From contig JAQFVV010006238.1 in the NCBI GenBank assembly GCA_028023455.1, positions 4,534,572 to 4,598,571 on the forward strand: a stretch of 64,000 nucleotides of DNA, given 5' to 3'. A program made the translations under genes and the position numbers. This DNA comes from Epiperipatus broadwayi. Taxonomy: Eukaryota > Onychophora > Udeonychophora > Euonychophora > Peripatidae. Positions 24,605 to 34,339 of the stretch are shown here, in pieces (position 1 is the stretch's first letter; every line of letters begins with the position of its first letter). The notes below the pieces were generated by a model. The model did no database searches, was not told the origin of the DNA, and saw only the letters and a program-made list of their open reading frames with translations.

Positions 24605-25660
24605 ACATGGTAGTCATCATCATCATTATCAACCATTATTACTCCACTGCAGGATGATGGTCTCTTCAAGTTCAATCCATCTTCTCTGATCTCTAACCTC
24701 TATTCTCTACATCACCACTGCACACTTTCTCAATTCATCTCAGCCATCTCACATGTTGTCTGTTTTTTTTGGTCTTTTACAATCACTTGAAATCCAGTTT
24801 AAGATTTCAATTGTTCATATATTATCACCTCTTTTAGAAATATGTCCAGCTCAACTTCGCTTCAGTCTTTTAATTCTTTCAATGATGTCAATAACACCTG
24901 TTTGTTCTCTTAACCTTATATTGTATTTTTGATTTCTTATTTTTACTCCTAACATAGATCTCTCTGTACTTCTTTTAGTGATCTAGAGTCTCTGTGTTGT
25001 CCTTTTATTAAGTGTCCAAGTCTCAGATCCATAAATAAGAACTGGTAAAACACATTTATTAAAAACTTTCCTTTTCAAACACATAGGCATTTTTTTAATA
25101 TTAAGTTATTTCTACCAAAAGCACTTCAACCAAGCTTAATTCTATGATTAATTTCATCAATAATGTTTCCATCAGTAGTAATAATCTGTTTAAGATATTT
25201 GTAGTTGTTAACTTCTTCTAACTCATCATAAGCAATCTTTATTTTTATCTTTTAAGAAAATCCATTAACATTACTTTAATCTTTTTAACATTTACTTTTA
25301 GTCCTACTTTCTTACTTTCATCTGATAACTCTTGCAATATTTCCTAAATCTCTAAAACATTATTTGCAAAAACAACTACATCATCTGCAAAATCTAAATG
25401 ACTTAAATAAGCTCCATATTTTTTACTCCATTCGCTTCCCATTTTAATCCACAAAATACTTCTTGCTGCACAGCTGTAAAAACCTTTGGAGATATGGAGT
25501 CAACTTGTCTTTCACCCTTCACAATGTTAACCTTCCTAATATTATTATGTAATCTAATTGTTGCTGTTGCATTTTTATAAATATTCTTCAGATTACGACA
25601 ATATCCTGGGTTTATACTTTGGTGTTTGAGAGAGATCACTGCTCTTCTTTCAAGAACAGC
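24605..25660 (-). pseudogene. RTE-like LINE, longest copy (RT catalytic region to 3' end)
   Basis: Minus strand, about 1 kb. From the 5' side: a frame with KNIYKNATATIRLHNNI, VNIVKGERQVDSISPKVFTA (the G-x-R-Q-G-D-x-I-S-P block, here with D to V and other changes) and LKWEANGVKNM near 25420-25600. A frameshift follows, then LSHLDFADDVVVFANN near 25355-25410, which contains the catalytic F-A-D-D. It continues with SDESKKVGLKVN, the Y-L-G and GCESWTL regions and the KRLK.WAGHI tail, and ends at catcatcatcat near 24618. This confirms the family as non-LTR reverse transcriptase. Frames are broken in many places. Confidence 0.88.
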
Positions 25661-28600
25661 TTTTATTTAGATTACCCTATTAAGTTAATCAACACCCTAT
25701 ACTTGATACAGAGTTTAGTGCATTTCCGGAATGATTCATCTCAAATTATTTTTCTTATATTTTTAGTTGAAATTTTATGTTCATAACTAATAGACATTTG
25801 TCTTAAATAATTATGTAATATGCAAAACTAATTAGCACAAAATTATAAATGAGAATGAAACTTGTGAGATTTTTAAAAAAAACAAATTCAATAATAACAG
25901 GTAAGTTAAAATTTGAAATTTCTCTCCTCACATAATCTCTATAATTATTTTCAGCAATAAGAAAACAAGTAAAGAAAAATATCGTGACTTAAAAATAGAT
26001 AACTAAATTATAGTTTTTTTGAACATACTTAAGCATTTTTAATTTAAAATATAATTACATGATTAATTATTTGGTATACATAAGAATAACTCTCTCATTA
26101 TAAAATGGCAGGTATATTTATACTAGTTAGGACAACATTTCATTAGTGCTCAGCACATTAGTGATGATAGCAGATATATAAGAGGCTTCTAGCCAATTAT
26201 GTTGAATATTTTCAAACTGAGTTTAAGGACTTCCATAGTTTTTCAATGTTCAGTCTCAACTACTTTGCAGCTTATTTGTTTTACCACTTTTCAAACTTAT
26301 CATGGGCCAAATTTGTTCAATTAGCCTACTAATATACACAGCAGAGAAATGGAATAAGTAAAATAGTAATAAGGACAATCAATAAAAAATATAATAGAGC
26401 ATTTTGTTTTAGATGTAGATAACATGATCAATAGCCAGAAGAATTGAAGCTCTATTAAACATGGAGCTGAAAGAACAAGAATTGATTTATACAGAGTAAA
26501 AGCATTCAGAAGAGAAACCAGACAATGATGCTGTTGACATGTTATATGTTTATATAAAAGAAATACTACAAGATATGACATGAATAAATAAAAAAATGCA
26601 ACAGAGATATGAAGATAAGCAACAAAAGAAGAGATACTGAATTTAAAGAAATACCTGACCCCATTTTATTTTTACTTCATTAAGTCACTGGCAGTGTTTC
26701 TATAACTCTTATTTATTTGTCTAAAAAATGTGATAAAGTTTTCATTTTAGATCAAATATTTATTTATGTCAATTTATAAAATGTGAAATATCAGTTGTTA
26801 TTTGAAATTAATTTTTATATCTAAAATAGATTAGTGAGAAAAAATATTTGCTCACTCAAAATAAATAATATTATTTAATGCTTTAGGTTACACAATATGT
26901 TGTAAAATAGGCAGCTCTGAATTCTAATGCCACCTATAATAAGGTTAGTGAATCAGGATTGCCAAATGATAATTACATTTCAGTTCTTATTTCCAATGAT
27001 TCCTGTCTTTTATTTTTATCAATAAGGATTTGGGATCGAAGTTGCATTGGTTCTGGTTTTGATTCCAAGTCCTTATTGCTAAAAATAAGAGTCAGAAACC
27101 ATCTTGAGGATGAGAATTGAAATGCTTCCCCATCTGGGAATCATTGATCATTCAAATCTACTACTAGTAACATTAACAGAGAGAAGCACTCTTGTTTAAT
27201 AATAAGTAAATTGTATAATTTGTTATTCAGAAAGTCATGTGACATTAAAACATTAAAATGATAGTCCAAGTAATACAAATTTCAATTTAATTAATTATTC
27301 TATATCTTTGGAATCAATTCAAGATTTTTTAGCTATTGATTCATGTATTGTCATTGTTGAGAAGAATTTTCCATAGCTTTGTCCACGATAATTAAAACTT
27401 ACCATTAAAGTCAGCTCATATTTATTAATAAAAACAACCTACTTGTTATATATACTCATTAGTTAATGCAAAGAATTAAAGATATAGTACAAGTGATTCA
27501 AATAAAAAATATTTAACATTTTGAAATATTTGTTATTGCGTGGATAAATAAGAGTAAACAACCTTTAATTAATCTCCTATGGGATCAATAGCTTTACTGG
27601 GACTGTATAGTCTATATTAGAGCAATGAAGAAGAGATATTTTTACTAGGCTTACTACTTGTTAAATGATGAGAGTTTCAAATAACTTTTATCTTTATCAT
27701 GTCCTGTATCTAAAAATAGGCAGATTCCCATTTAATTGGATAGTCATCTATAAATTTTTTATGAAAGTTTTACCCAGCCTGTATTTAAACACAGATCATA
27801 AGAATGTATTATGTATTTAAACAAATACAGGTAAATAATTTGTATATATTGCAATTTGAAATTGTCATGATGAATAATATCGCCACACAAATGTTTTATA
27901 CCTGTAAATAGTTACTAATTCAGTATTCTTAATTTCAAGGTTACTTGGAGTTGTGGATTTTTCATATTTCAATGACTAATTCTTTACTCTTTTGTTATAA
28001 ATACAAATTTTGCTAAAATAGAAAAACAGTCAACTCACTGCCATTAAGCTTATTAATTTATAAGTTTTATCTTAATGTTGCTGGGTTTTAATTTTGTTTA
28101 TATATCAATATACAAATTAATTTAATTTTTTTTAAAAAAAAAGGTTAAAGATCACCTTTGAAATTTTGTTTGGGTAATCAGAAGTTTTTAAATAATAGAT
28201 ATTTGGATTAACAGTATTCTTCTTTTGTTTTGTGTGTGTATTTGTATGTATATTTTAAGTAAAATTAAATTCACTTTATAAATATTTACTTTGTAATCAT
28301 ATTTTAAAAAATAGTATATGTTCCTATGTTTTTCATCTTTGTTCTTGTATTTATATATGTTTGAATATAATTTCTGCTCATCGATTGTTAAAACTTTAAA
28401 TAACTATATTTAGATTTTAAATCTTTGAGATATTCAAACATTTTTTTTTCGTTTCTTTGAATTTTGTTTATGGAAATATGCACATCTGAAAATTAATTGA
28501 GGCGAACACGTTAATATAAAAAGAAAATTAATGATATGCAAATTAGATATTTCATATATGAATTTAAACTATTTTTAACAAAAAAAAATCTATTGATATT

Positions 28601-29700
28601 TGTAATCATTAAAAAAGAAAAAAAATTTTTTTTTTGATTTTACTTATTTTTGATATTAGTAATAAGTACTGTTTTAGATTATTTCAAATAGTACATTTAA
28701 TTAAATGTGTGAGAATTTATTTACAACTTACGTATACATATGAAGTCGTTTTGCTTCACAGAGATCGTGCACCCCCATTTGATGTACTCAACCTAATGTT
28801 CGAATCCAGGTCAAATGAAATTCTCTTCAAGAAGCTTAATATACTTTCTCTGATAATTAGCTTATTCCCGATAAATATACAACATTGGTTGGCAAATGGG
28901 TGTCTAACTTGTTAACCAGAGGTAACTTTCATTATCTGAAAAATAGGATATCTAATGACTACTACTATGCCCTGATTTTTTTTCTTTTGCCTGCGGTGGT
29001 CTATTTATTGAAATGACTATTTTAACCTTTTATATATATGTTTGTCGGTGGTGAATTCTTCAGTATCAAGTTTCCAGGTCGTACGGAAATAATCTTTTAA
29101 AACCAAAAACATAAATATCTTATTCTTTTTTATTATTACTATTTCTAAATTATTAACAATTTTATTTAAGTACATGATTTTTTTTTTCAATTAGTTTTGA
29201 ACATTATTAGACTGACAACAATTAATAATTTAAGAACAGATAGGAAAATTAATGACTTTGAAAGTTTAAAATATAAACATTTACGCAATTTAGATTATTG
29301 CAACTGTGCTAAATTTGTCGATGATTAAAATGATCGCCAGCTATAGGTTTTCTTCATGAAATTGTTTTTTTGAAATCCTCAGTATTAAATATAATTGAAG
29401 ATATAGTTAACCAATCAATAGCAGTTAATATCTCTCTGATGGTTTATTTCAAAGTTCTTGAAATTCGATATTTCCAAAATAAATTTGATTTAATTTTTCT
29501 ATGGCTTCGTAAATGGTTTTTAAAGAGTTAAAATCAGTATTAGCCAACCGGAAGCAAAATCTAATATATAAACATTATCATTTAAGTAATGATTTAATGC
29601 AAACACGTGACCCTTTAAATTATCTACACATACTGTCGATTTTTTTTTTGCCAGTCATAATACGGTAATCATCAGTGTAAATAATGACTGCACGGCAACA
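25661..29700. other. AT-rich DNA with one inverted repeat
   Basis: No recognised coding sequence. Contains the inverted repeat at 27012-27086 (separate entry). A tRNA B-box-like string gttcgaatcc at 28799 has no matching A box or acceptor stem. Confidence 0.4.
27012..27086. repeat. Imperfect inverted repeat
   Basis: tttttatcaataaggatttgggatc pairs with gattccaagtccttattgctaaaaa, arms of about 25 bp around a 25-nt spacer. It may be the remnant of a foldback element; no hammerhead core present. Confidence 0.65.
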
Positions 29701-29726
29701 TCTTTCCAACATTTTTTATTGCTCTC

Positions 29727-29797
29727 GAAATCGTACCATGACCGAATGAATACTCAAAGTAATGAAATCGTACCATAACTGAATACTCAAAGTAACC
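29727..29797. repeat. Two-copy tandem duplication, about 35-bp unit
   Basis: gaaatcgtaccatgaccgaa(tgaa)tactcaaagtaat is followed by gaaatcgtaccataactgaatactcaaagtaac. One copy has a 4-bp tgaa insertion. Confidence 0.85.
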
Positions 29798-29924
29798 GTT
29801 GAGTTTGATATGAGAGTTTTGAGCTTTTGAATCTGTTTTAGCATTCATTACCCTAGACTGAGTTACATGTTTCTCATGTTCAACCCATCCCTCTTCTATT
29901 AATATAAATGGATACATAATGGTC

Positions 29925-30480
29925 CATAATCATCATCATCAACCATTATCAATCCACTGCAGGATGAAGGTGTTTCCAAGTTCAAACCATCTCCAATCTT
30001 TAGCTTATCTTCTCCACATCAACTCTGCACACCTTCTTATTTCATCCATCCATCTCACATGTGATCTCTTTCTGTGTCTTTTACAATCTCTTGGAATCCA
30101 GTTTAAGATTTCAATTGTCCATGTATTATCAACTCTTATCCAGCCCAACTTTACTTCAGTATTTTAATTTTTTCAATGAGGTCAATAACACCTGTTTTTC
30201 TCTTACCCATATATTGTGTTTTCTATCTCTTCTTATTACTCCCAACATGCATCTCTCCATACTTCTTTGAGTGGTCTGAAAGTCTCTGTATTGCTCTTCT
30301 AGTAAGTGTCCAAATCTCAGATTCATAAGTAAGAACTGGTAAAACACATTTATTACAAACCTTTCTTTTCAAACACATAGACATATTTCCTTTTAGTATC
30401 AAGTTAGTTCTACCAAAAGCACTCCAAATAATCTATGATTATTTTTATCCATTATGTTTCCATTTGTATTAATAATCTGA
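29925..30480 (-). pseudogene. RTE-like LINE 3' fragment
   Basis: Minus-strand copy from the DGNI region (near 30450) to the 3' tail (atcatcatcatc at 29928). A visible peptide in one frame is YRDFQTTQRSMERCML with VREKQVL following (30180-30300), matching the QRLQ.TQ.SM.RCMLG block of sister copies. The usual GVTDLIE region is frame-shifted. Stops throughout. Confidence 0.8.
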
Positions 30481-30489
30481 ACATAATAT

Positions 30490-30870
30490 GAGGAGTTAAA
30501 TTGGCATAATGTTTACATAGGTATGACTACAATATCAAATCTACCAATGGCTTTGAGCTTTCATCGCTGGATTTTCACTGAAATGAGTAGTTGAATTGTT
30601 GGAAGTAGTGGAATATTAAAACTTGTCCATTAAAGTTTAAGGAATTGATGTCTTAATATAATCGAGCACTGATTGTACAGTATATATGTGTGGGAGATTA
30701 TGATCTGGCCCACTGATGAGTGCTGTTTCTGCATGAAGTACCTATTTTAAGGATCATTTATCTATTTTGCATGTGTATGGTTATGTGTATCGGTTTCTTG
30801 AGATGGAGTGAGGATGAATATAAACTAAAAATCCTAAATTCAAACTCTATATAATAGGTTTTTTACTTTT
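30490..30870 (+). mobile_element. HHR-B unit, copy 1 (single orientation)
   Basis: Matches the right arm of the 32.2-33.2 kb element: gaattgatgtcttaatata, tcgagcactgattgtacag, tatatatgtgtg, the ribozyme at 30700, then gcatgtgtatggttatgtgtat and gagatggagtgaggatgaa. No palindromic partner adjacent. It lies next to the LINE fragment ending at 30480. Confidence 0.7.
30700..30757 (+). ncRNA. Hammerhead-like ribozyme, HHR-B copy 1
   Basis: AUGAUC-UGG-CCCA, CUGAUGA (intact), stem II GUGC/GCAU with loop UGUUUCU, GAAG (last core A changed), a weak stem III region, then AAGG and AUCAU forming the outer stem I (AUGAUC/GAUCAU). Outer stem I pairing differs from copy 2 (AUAAUC/GAUUAU) by a matched change on both strands. 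Confidence 0.65.
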
Positions 30871-31621
30871 TTTAATGTTTTTTTTTTTCAGTTTTAACCT
30901 TTGAAATATGAATATCAAAAGGTGATAGAAATGGAAATTAAAACTATTCTAGTTTATTTTATGGAAGTAGCTCTGTGAAAAATTATAGCGTAGGTAGTGT
31001 ATGTTCCAGATATTCATTACTAGTATATGCAGAAAGTGAAATTATATAAAAAATATATGAATTTTATTTACTTTCAGTGACAGTCTGGAATTTGTTAAAT
31101 ATAGAAGTATAAATTATAAAGAATAAAAAGAATTTATTTTAAATAATGTAAATATGAATAGTGCTAAAATATATATATATATAATTAAAAAATTGTCTGC
31201 AATAGCTATTAATCAGGATCATCCATTGTTGGCTTTGTAAAGTGTTGGAAAAATCATCACAAACAATATTGGTATGGTCAAGGCATAATATACTTTTCAT
31301 GACATTAGCTCTGACTTCAGAATTGGCAGTATCTTTCAGATACATGGACATCACATGCTTTTACAAAACACATGTTATGACCAATTTAACAGCTTAAATG
31401 TTATGTTTGATATTAGTTATGTATAAACCACGCATGTAATCATGATCTTGAACTCATGCACTTGTTATAGGTAACAATGTTTTAAAAAAGGGTTTGTTTC
31501 CATCACTAAAATCAGTCTTGGCCTCCACAGGGTTAATAGAAAGATGGGGTGGGGGTATCAAAAGATTTTGTAAATATGGAAAAAAAAATTAAAAATTGTT
31601 TTATGAATGTTTGTAGAGTAA

Positions 31622-31829
31622 GAAAAAGGGCTAAAAAATACTACTATATTTTTCAATCTTATATTATTAATTATATATTCAACTATATTTAATTGAAGAT
31701 TGACAAATCATTTCATGAAGAAACTTAATTAAAAAAGGGTAAAAAATACGACTATATTTTTCAATCTTATATTATATATTCAACAATATTTAAGGTTGAA
31801 GATTGCCAAACCATTTCATGAAGAAAATC
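31622..31829. repeat. Tandem duplication, about 105-bp unit
   Basis: agggctaaaaaatactactatatttttcaatc ... catttcatgaagaaac is repeated as agggtaaaaaatacgactatatttttcaatc ... catttcatgaagaaaat. About 90 percent identical, with an atatta-type indel in the middle. Confidence 0.85.
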
Positions 31830-32201
31830 TATTTCTAATAAATATTTTTTATCATCAACAAATTAAGCACAGTTTTGATCATGAATTTGTCAAAGTCATT
31901 AGCTATATTATCTACGTTAGAACTGCAATCTTGGTTGTAAATAAATATAACTTTTAAATAAATTTCTGAAGGGCAAAGGGCTTTCTAACATTGTCTTTTG
32001 AGAAAACCTTAAATGAAAGCAGTTTTTAAATAGGATTTTAATCTCTGGGTGGTCTAAGGGCTATTAATGTTTTGGTTTTAGTTTCTTTTTTTCATTTGAA
32101 ATGTGAATATGCAAAAAAGTGACAAAAATATGAGAATTACTTTATATTTTGTACCTTATGCTATGTAACTATTGATTTTCATGAGAATTCGTTTAATAAA
32201 T
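31830..32201. other. AT-rich DNA, nothing recognised
   Basis: No repeat or coding signal. Serves as the left flank of the HHR-B foldback. Confidence 0.4.
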
Positions 32202-32217
32202 TTATTATAAAACTATT
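32202..32217. repeat. Left target-site duplication of HHR-B foldback
   Basis: ttattataaaactatt, identical to 33159-33174. A 16-bp exact repeat bracketing a 941-bp foldback element is best read as a target-site duplication. Confidence 0.8.
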
Positions 32218-32314
32218 ATATAGGGTATATGAGCACAGACTTTCACACGATCCACCACTCTCCACTCTATCTAATAACACTGATACACTTAAAACTTATA
32301 TGTTGAAAAGATAA

Positions 32315-32373
32315 ATAATCACCAATATACGTATTTCATGCTAAACCAGCAATCATCAGTTGGTCCAGATTAT
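32315..32373 (-). ncRNA. Type I hammerhead ribozyme, HHR-B left arm
   Basis: Minus strand, 59 nt: AUAAUC, internal UGGA, CCAA, CUGAUGA, U, stem II UGCU/AGCA with loop GGUUU, U, GAAA, stem III of A-U, U-A, A-U around a 2-nt CG loop, A17 (AUA-type triplet), UUGG, UG-type internal loop, GAUUAU. All core residues are canonical. Differs from the right-arm copy in two loop positions only (stem II loop and stem III loop), leaving every helix intact. Confidence 0.82.
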
Positions 32374-32953
32374 CATCTCTACACATATATGCTATAAGTG
32401 CTTAGATATATATATATATATATTAAGATAGACAATCCTCATACTTTAATGGACAGGCTTCAGTCTACTCCACACTCCAACTCTTCAACCGTCCATCCAA
32501 TTGAAAATTTGATGATGGAATGCTCAAAGGCCACCCTGAGGCCGAGATTCTTGTCACACTCATGTTGACCTAAGGTCAATCTGAACCCCACATGTACAGG
32601 ACATAATCCATTTAATACATATGCAAGGATGGACATATATATAGACACAGGTATATAATAAGCCTGTGTTTCAGTTATTACATTGTAGAGATGTCTGCCC
32701 ATCCTTGCATATGTATTAAATGGATTATGTCCTGTACATGTGAGATTCAGATTGACCTTAGGTCAACATGGGTGTGACAAGAATCTCGGCCTCAGGGTGG
32801 CCTTTGAGCATTCCATTATCAGATTTTCAATTGGATGGACGGTTGAAGAGTTGGAGTGTGGAGTAGATTGAAGCCTGTCCATTAAAGTATGAGGATTGTC
32901 TGTCTTAATATATATCTGAGCACTTATAGTATATATGTATGTGTGTAGAGATG

Positions 32954-33012
32954 ATAATCTGGACCAACTGATGATTGCTGGTTCAGCATGAAATACATAT
33001 ATTGGTGATTAT
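32954..33012 (+). ncRNA. Type I hammerhead ribozyme, HHR-B right arm
   Basis: Stem I 5' strand AUAAUC (32954-32959) and CCAA (32964-32967). CUGAUGA (32968-32974). Stem II UGCU/AGCA (32976-32979, 32985-32988). GAAA (32990-32993). Stem III A-U, U-A, A-U with loop CA (32996-32997). Predicted cleavage after A33001 in an AUA triplet. Stem I 3' strand UUGG (33002-33005) and GAUUAU (33007-33012). The 3-bp stem III is like those of Penelope-associated hammerheads, which are thought to need dimers for efficient cleavage. Confidence 0.83.
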
Positions 33013-33158
33013 TTATCTTTTCAACATATATGTGTTTAAGTGTATCAGTGTTATTAGATAGAGTGGAGAGTGGTGGGTCGTGTGAAAGTCTGTGCTCATA
33101 TACCTATATATTACATATATATATATAGACACAGATATATAATAAGCCTGTGTTTCAG

Positions 33159-33174
33159 TTATTATAAAACTATT
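33159..33174. repeat. Right target-site duplication of HHR-B foldback
   Basis: ttattataaaactatt, identical to 32202-32217. Confidence 0.8.
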
Positions 33175-33417
33175 GCAGTTTTAGAAAGATTAGAAAGAAA
33201 ACTTACTGTAGAAAAAACTATCAATAAAGATGTGGTAATATTTTCAAATATAGAATCTTTAAAAAAGTTGTTTTGTGAAAGTTTTATAGAAAAAAAAAGA
33301 GAAAATAAAAATTTAATTACTTGTTTAGTATTTGCAATCGTATTTAATATGGTAATAATTTTGATCGTCTATAAATTGAGTACAATATTGATCCTTCGAA
33401 TTACATTTAAATATTGA
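33166..33417 (+). CDS. Unassigned ORF, possible short membrane peptide or exon
   Basis: A frame that is open across the right edge of the HHR-B element encodes, outside the element, about 83 residues: a charged N-terminal half (VLERLERKLTVEKTINK, then FSNIESLKKLFCESFIEKKRE) and a hydrophobic C-terminal half (CLVFAIVFNMVIILIVYKL) that would span a membrane once. The nominal Met at 33070 lies inside the mobile element, so it cannot be the native start. A cag sits at 33175-33177 (attgcag), which could be a splice acceptor. No family recognised, and AT-rich DNA yields such frames by chance. Confidence 0.15.
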   Translation, partial: KTIAVLERLERKLTVEKTINKDVVIFSNIESLKKLFCESFIEKKRENKNLITCLVFAIVFNMVIILIVYKLSTILILRITFKY

Positions 33418-33419
33418 TA

Positions 33420-34005
33420 TTTTGAATTTTCGAAGTGATTAACTTCATTATTTATTTTAAAACAGTAATAATCTTTCTAATTAGGGTTAGAGATAGTGGG
33501 GGGGGGGGGTAAGTAGTTATTTCATTGCTTTTGTTTTTTTATCCTTTGGAATGTGGATGTGCAGGAAAATGATAGAAATATGAAATTAGAAATATTGGAT
33601 TGTTAGATAAATTGGAAAAAATATATATAAAAGAAATTAAAAAAAAAAATTTGATCTTACTTTCAAATATAGAAAGGGTGAGAAAATGTTTTTTTGTTGT
33701 TGTTGTTATTGTCGAGTGTTTGTAGAATAAGAAAAAACTATGGAAAGTTACCACTAGTCTTAAAAAGACAAGTCAAGTGGAAAATAGGATAATATATGAC
33801 AATTTATAAGGTGAGATTTTAGGATGTTAATAACCAATGAAATAAGCAATGGCCATACCCTGGAGTAATGTTTTTCTACAATGTTTACCTATAATTTAAG
33901 TAGCACTGCCATTATAATGTTTTATCAAAGAAGCTCTTTTTTAATTCACTGAGTCATATTCACTCATCATGTTTACAGAAAAAATATTATTAATTATAAA
34001 TTTAC
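33420..34005. other. AT-rich DNA, nothing recognised
   Basis: Includes a G10 homopolymer near 33500. No coding or repeat signal. Confidence 0.4.
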
Positions 34006-34009
34006 CAAA

Positions 34010-34335
34010 CATTGCTTCTTTTGAATAGTCAAAATAAGAGTCATAGATCACATGACCCTATTCTCTTAAGCTTGTAAGTTGTAAACATTGAGGATTGCCA
34101 ATTTCTCAACAAACTTTGTGATAAATGCTTAGCTAGAGAAAACATTTAAAATGTCTCTGTCAGGTCCCCCTCCCCAAGCCTCTGACCATGGTTTTGTACT
34201 CTGGCACTGCTCAGAGAGGTACTAGGGTAGGTTCAGACACTAGATCTAAAAACACCAACCCAAAGCCAGCATTTAACTAAAAGTTATATATTGAGTGGAT
34301 TATCTGAAATTTTCAGACACCTACATGTCTTTTAA
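34010..34335 (-). mobile_element. HHR-A half element (left arm only)
   Basis: Matches the left arm of copies 1 and 2: gaatagtcaaaataagagtca, cacatgac, ttctcaacaaactttgtgataaatgc, aaatgtctctgtcagg, tactagggtaggttcagacactagatct and ctgaaattttcagacacctacatgtc. Homology stops near 34335, so the palindrome is broken here. The ribozyme region (34175-34227, minus) reads CUGAGCA and AAAACC and is badly decayed. Confidence 0.75.
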
Positions 34336-34339
34336 TTTT

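Larger units (their letters stand above)
32218..33158. mobile_element. HHR-B foldback element with two hammerhead ribozymes
   Basis: 941 bp between exact 16-bp direct repeats. Starts atatagggtatatgagcacag and ends aataagcctgtgtttcag. The left arm (32221-32640) and right arm (32697-33107) are inverted copies at roughly 95 percent identity: gagcacagactttcacacga, ccaccactctccactctat, the ribozyme, tccacactccaactcttcaacc, caccctgaggccgagattcttg and catttaatacatatgcaagg. The central spacer has a acacaggtatataataagcctgtgt block that recurs at the right end (33129-33155) and at 51340-51370. No ORF of substance. Flanking repeats of this length fit target-primed retrotransposition rather than cut-and-paste transposition. 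Confidence 0.9.

Noticed and set aside
28738-28830. B-box-like gttcgaatcc
   Set aside because: No A box at the right distance and no cloverleaf.
32460-32702. 80-residue minus-strand ORF in the HHR-B element
   Set aside because: Falls within the foldback arm; the mirror arm is not open in the equivalent frame, and no domain is seen.
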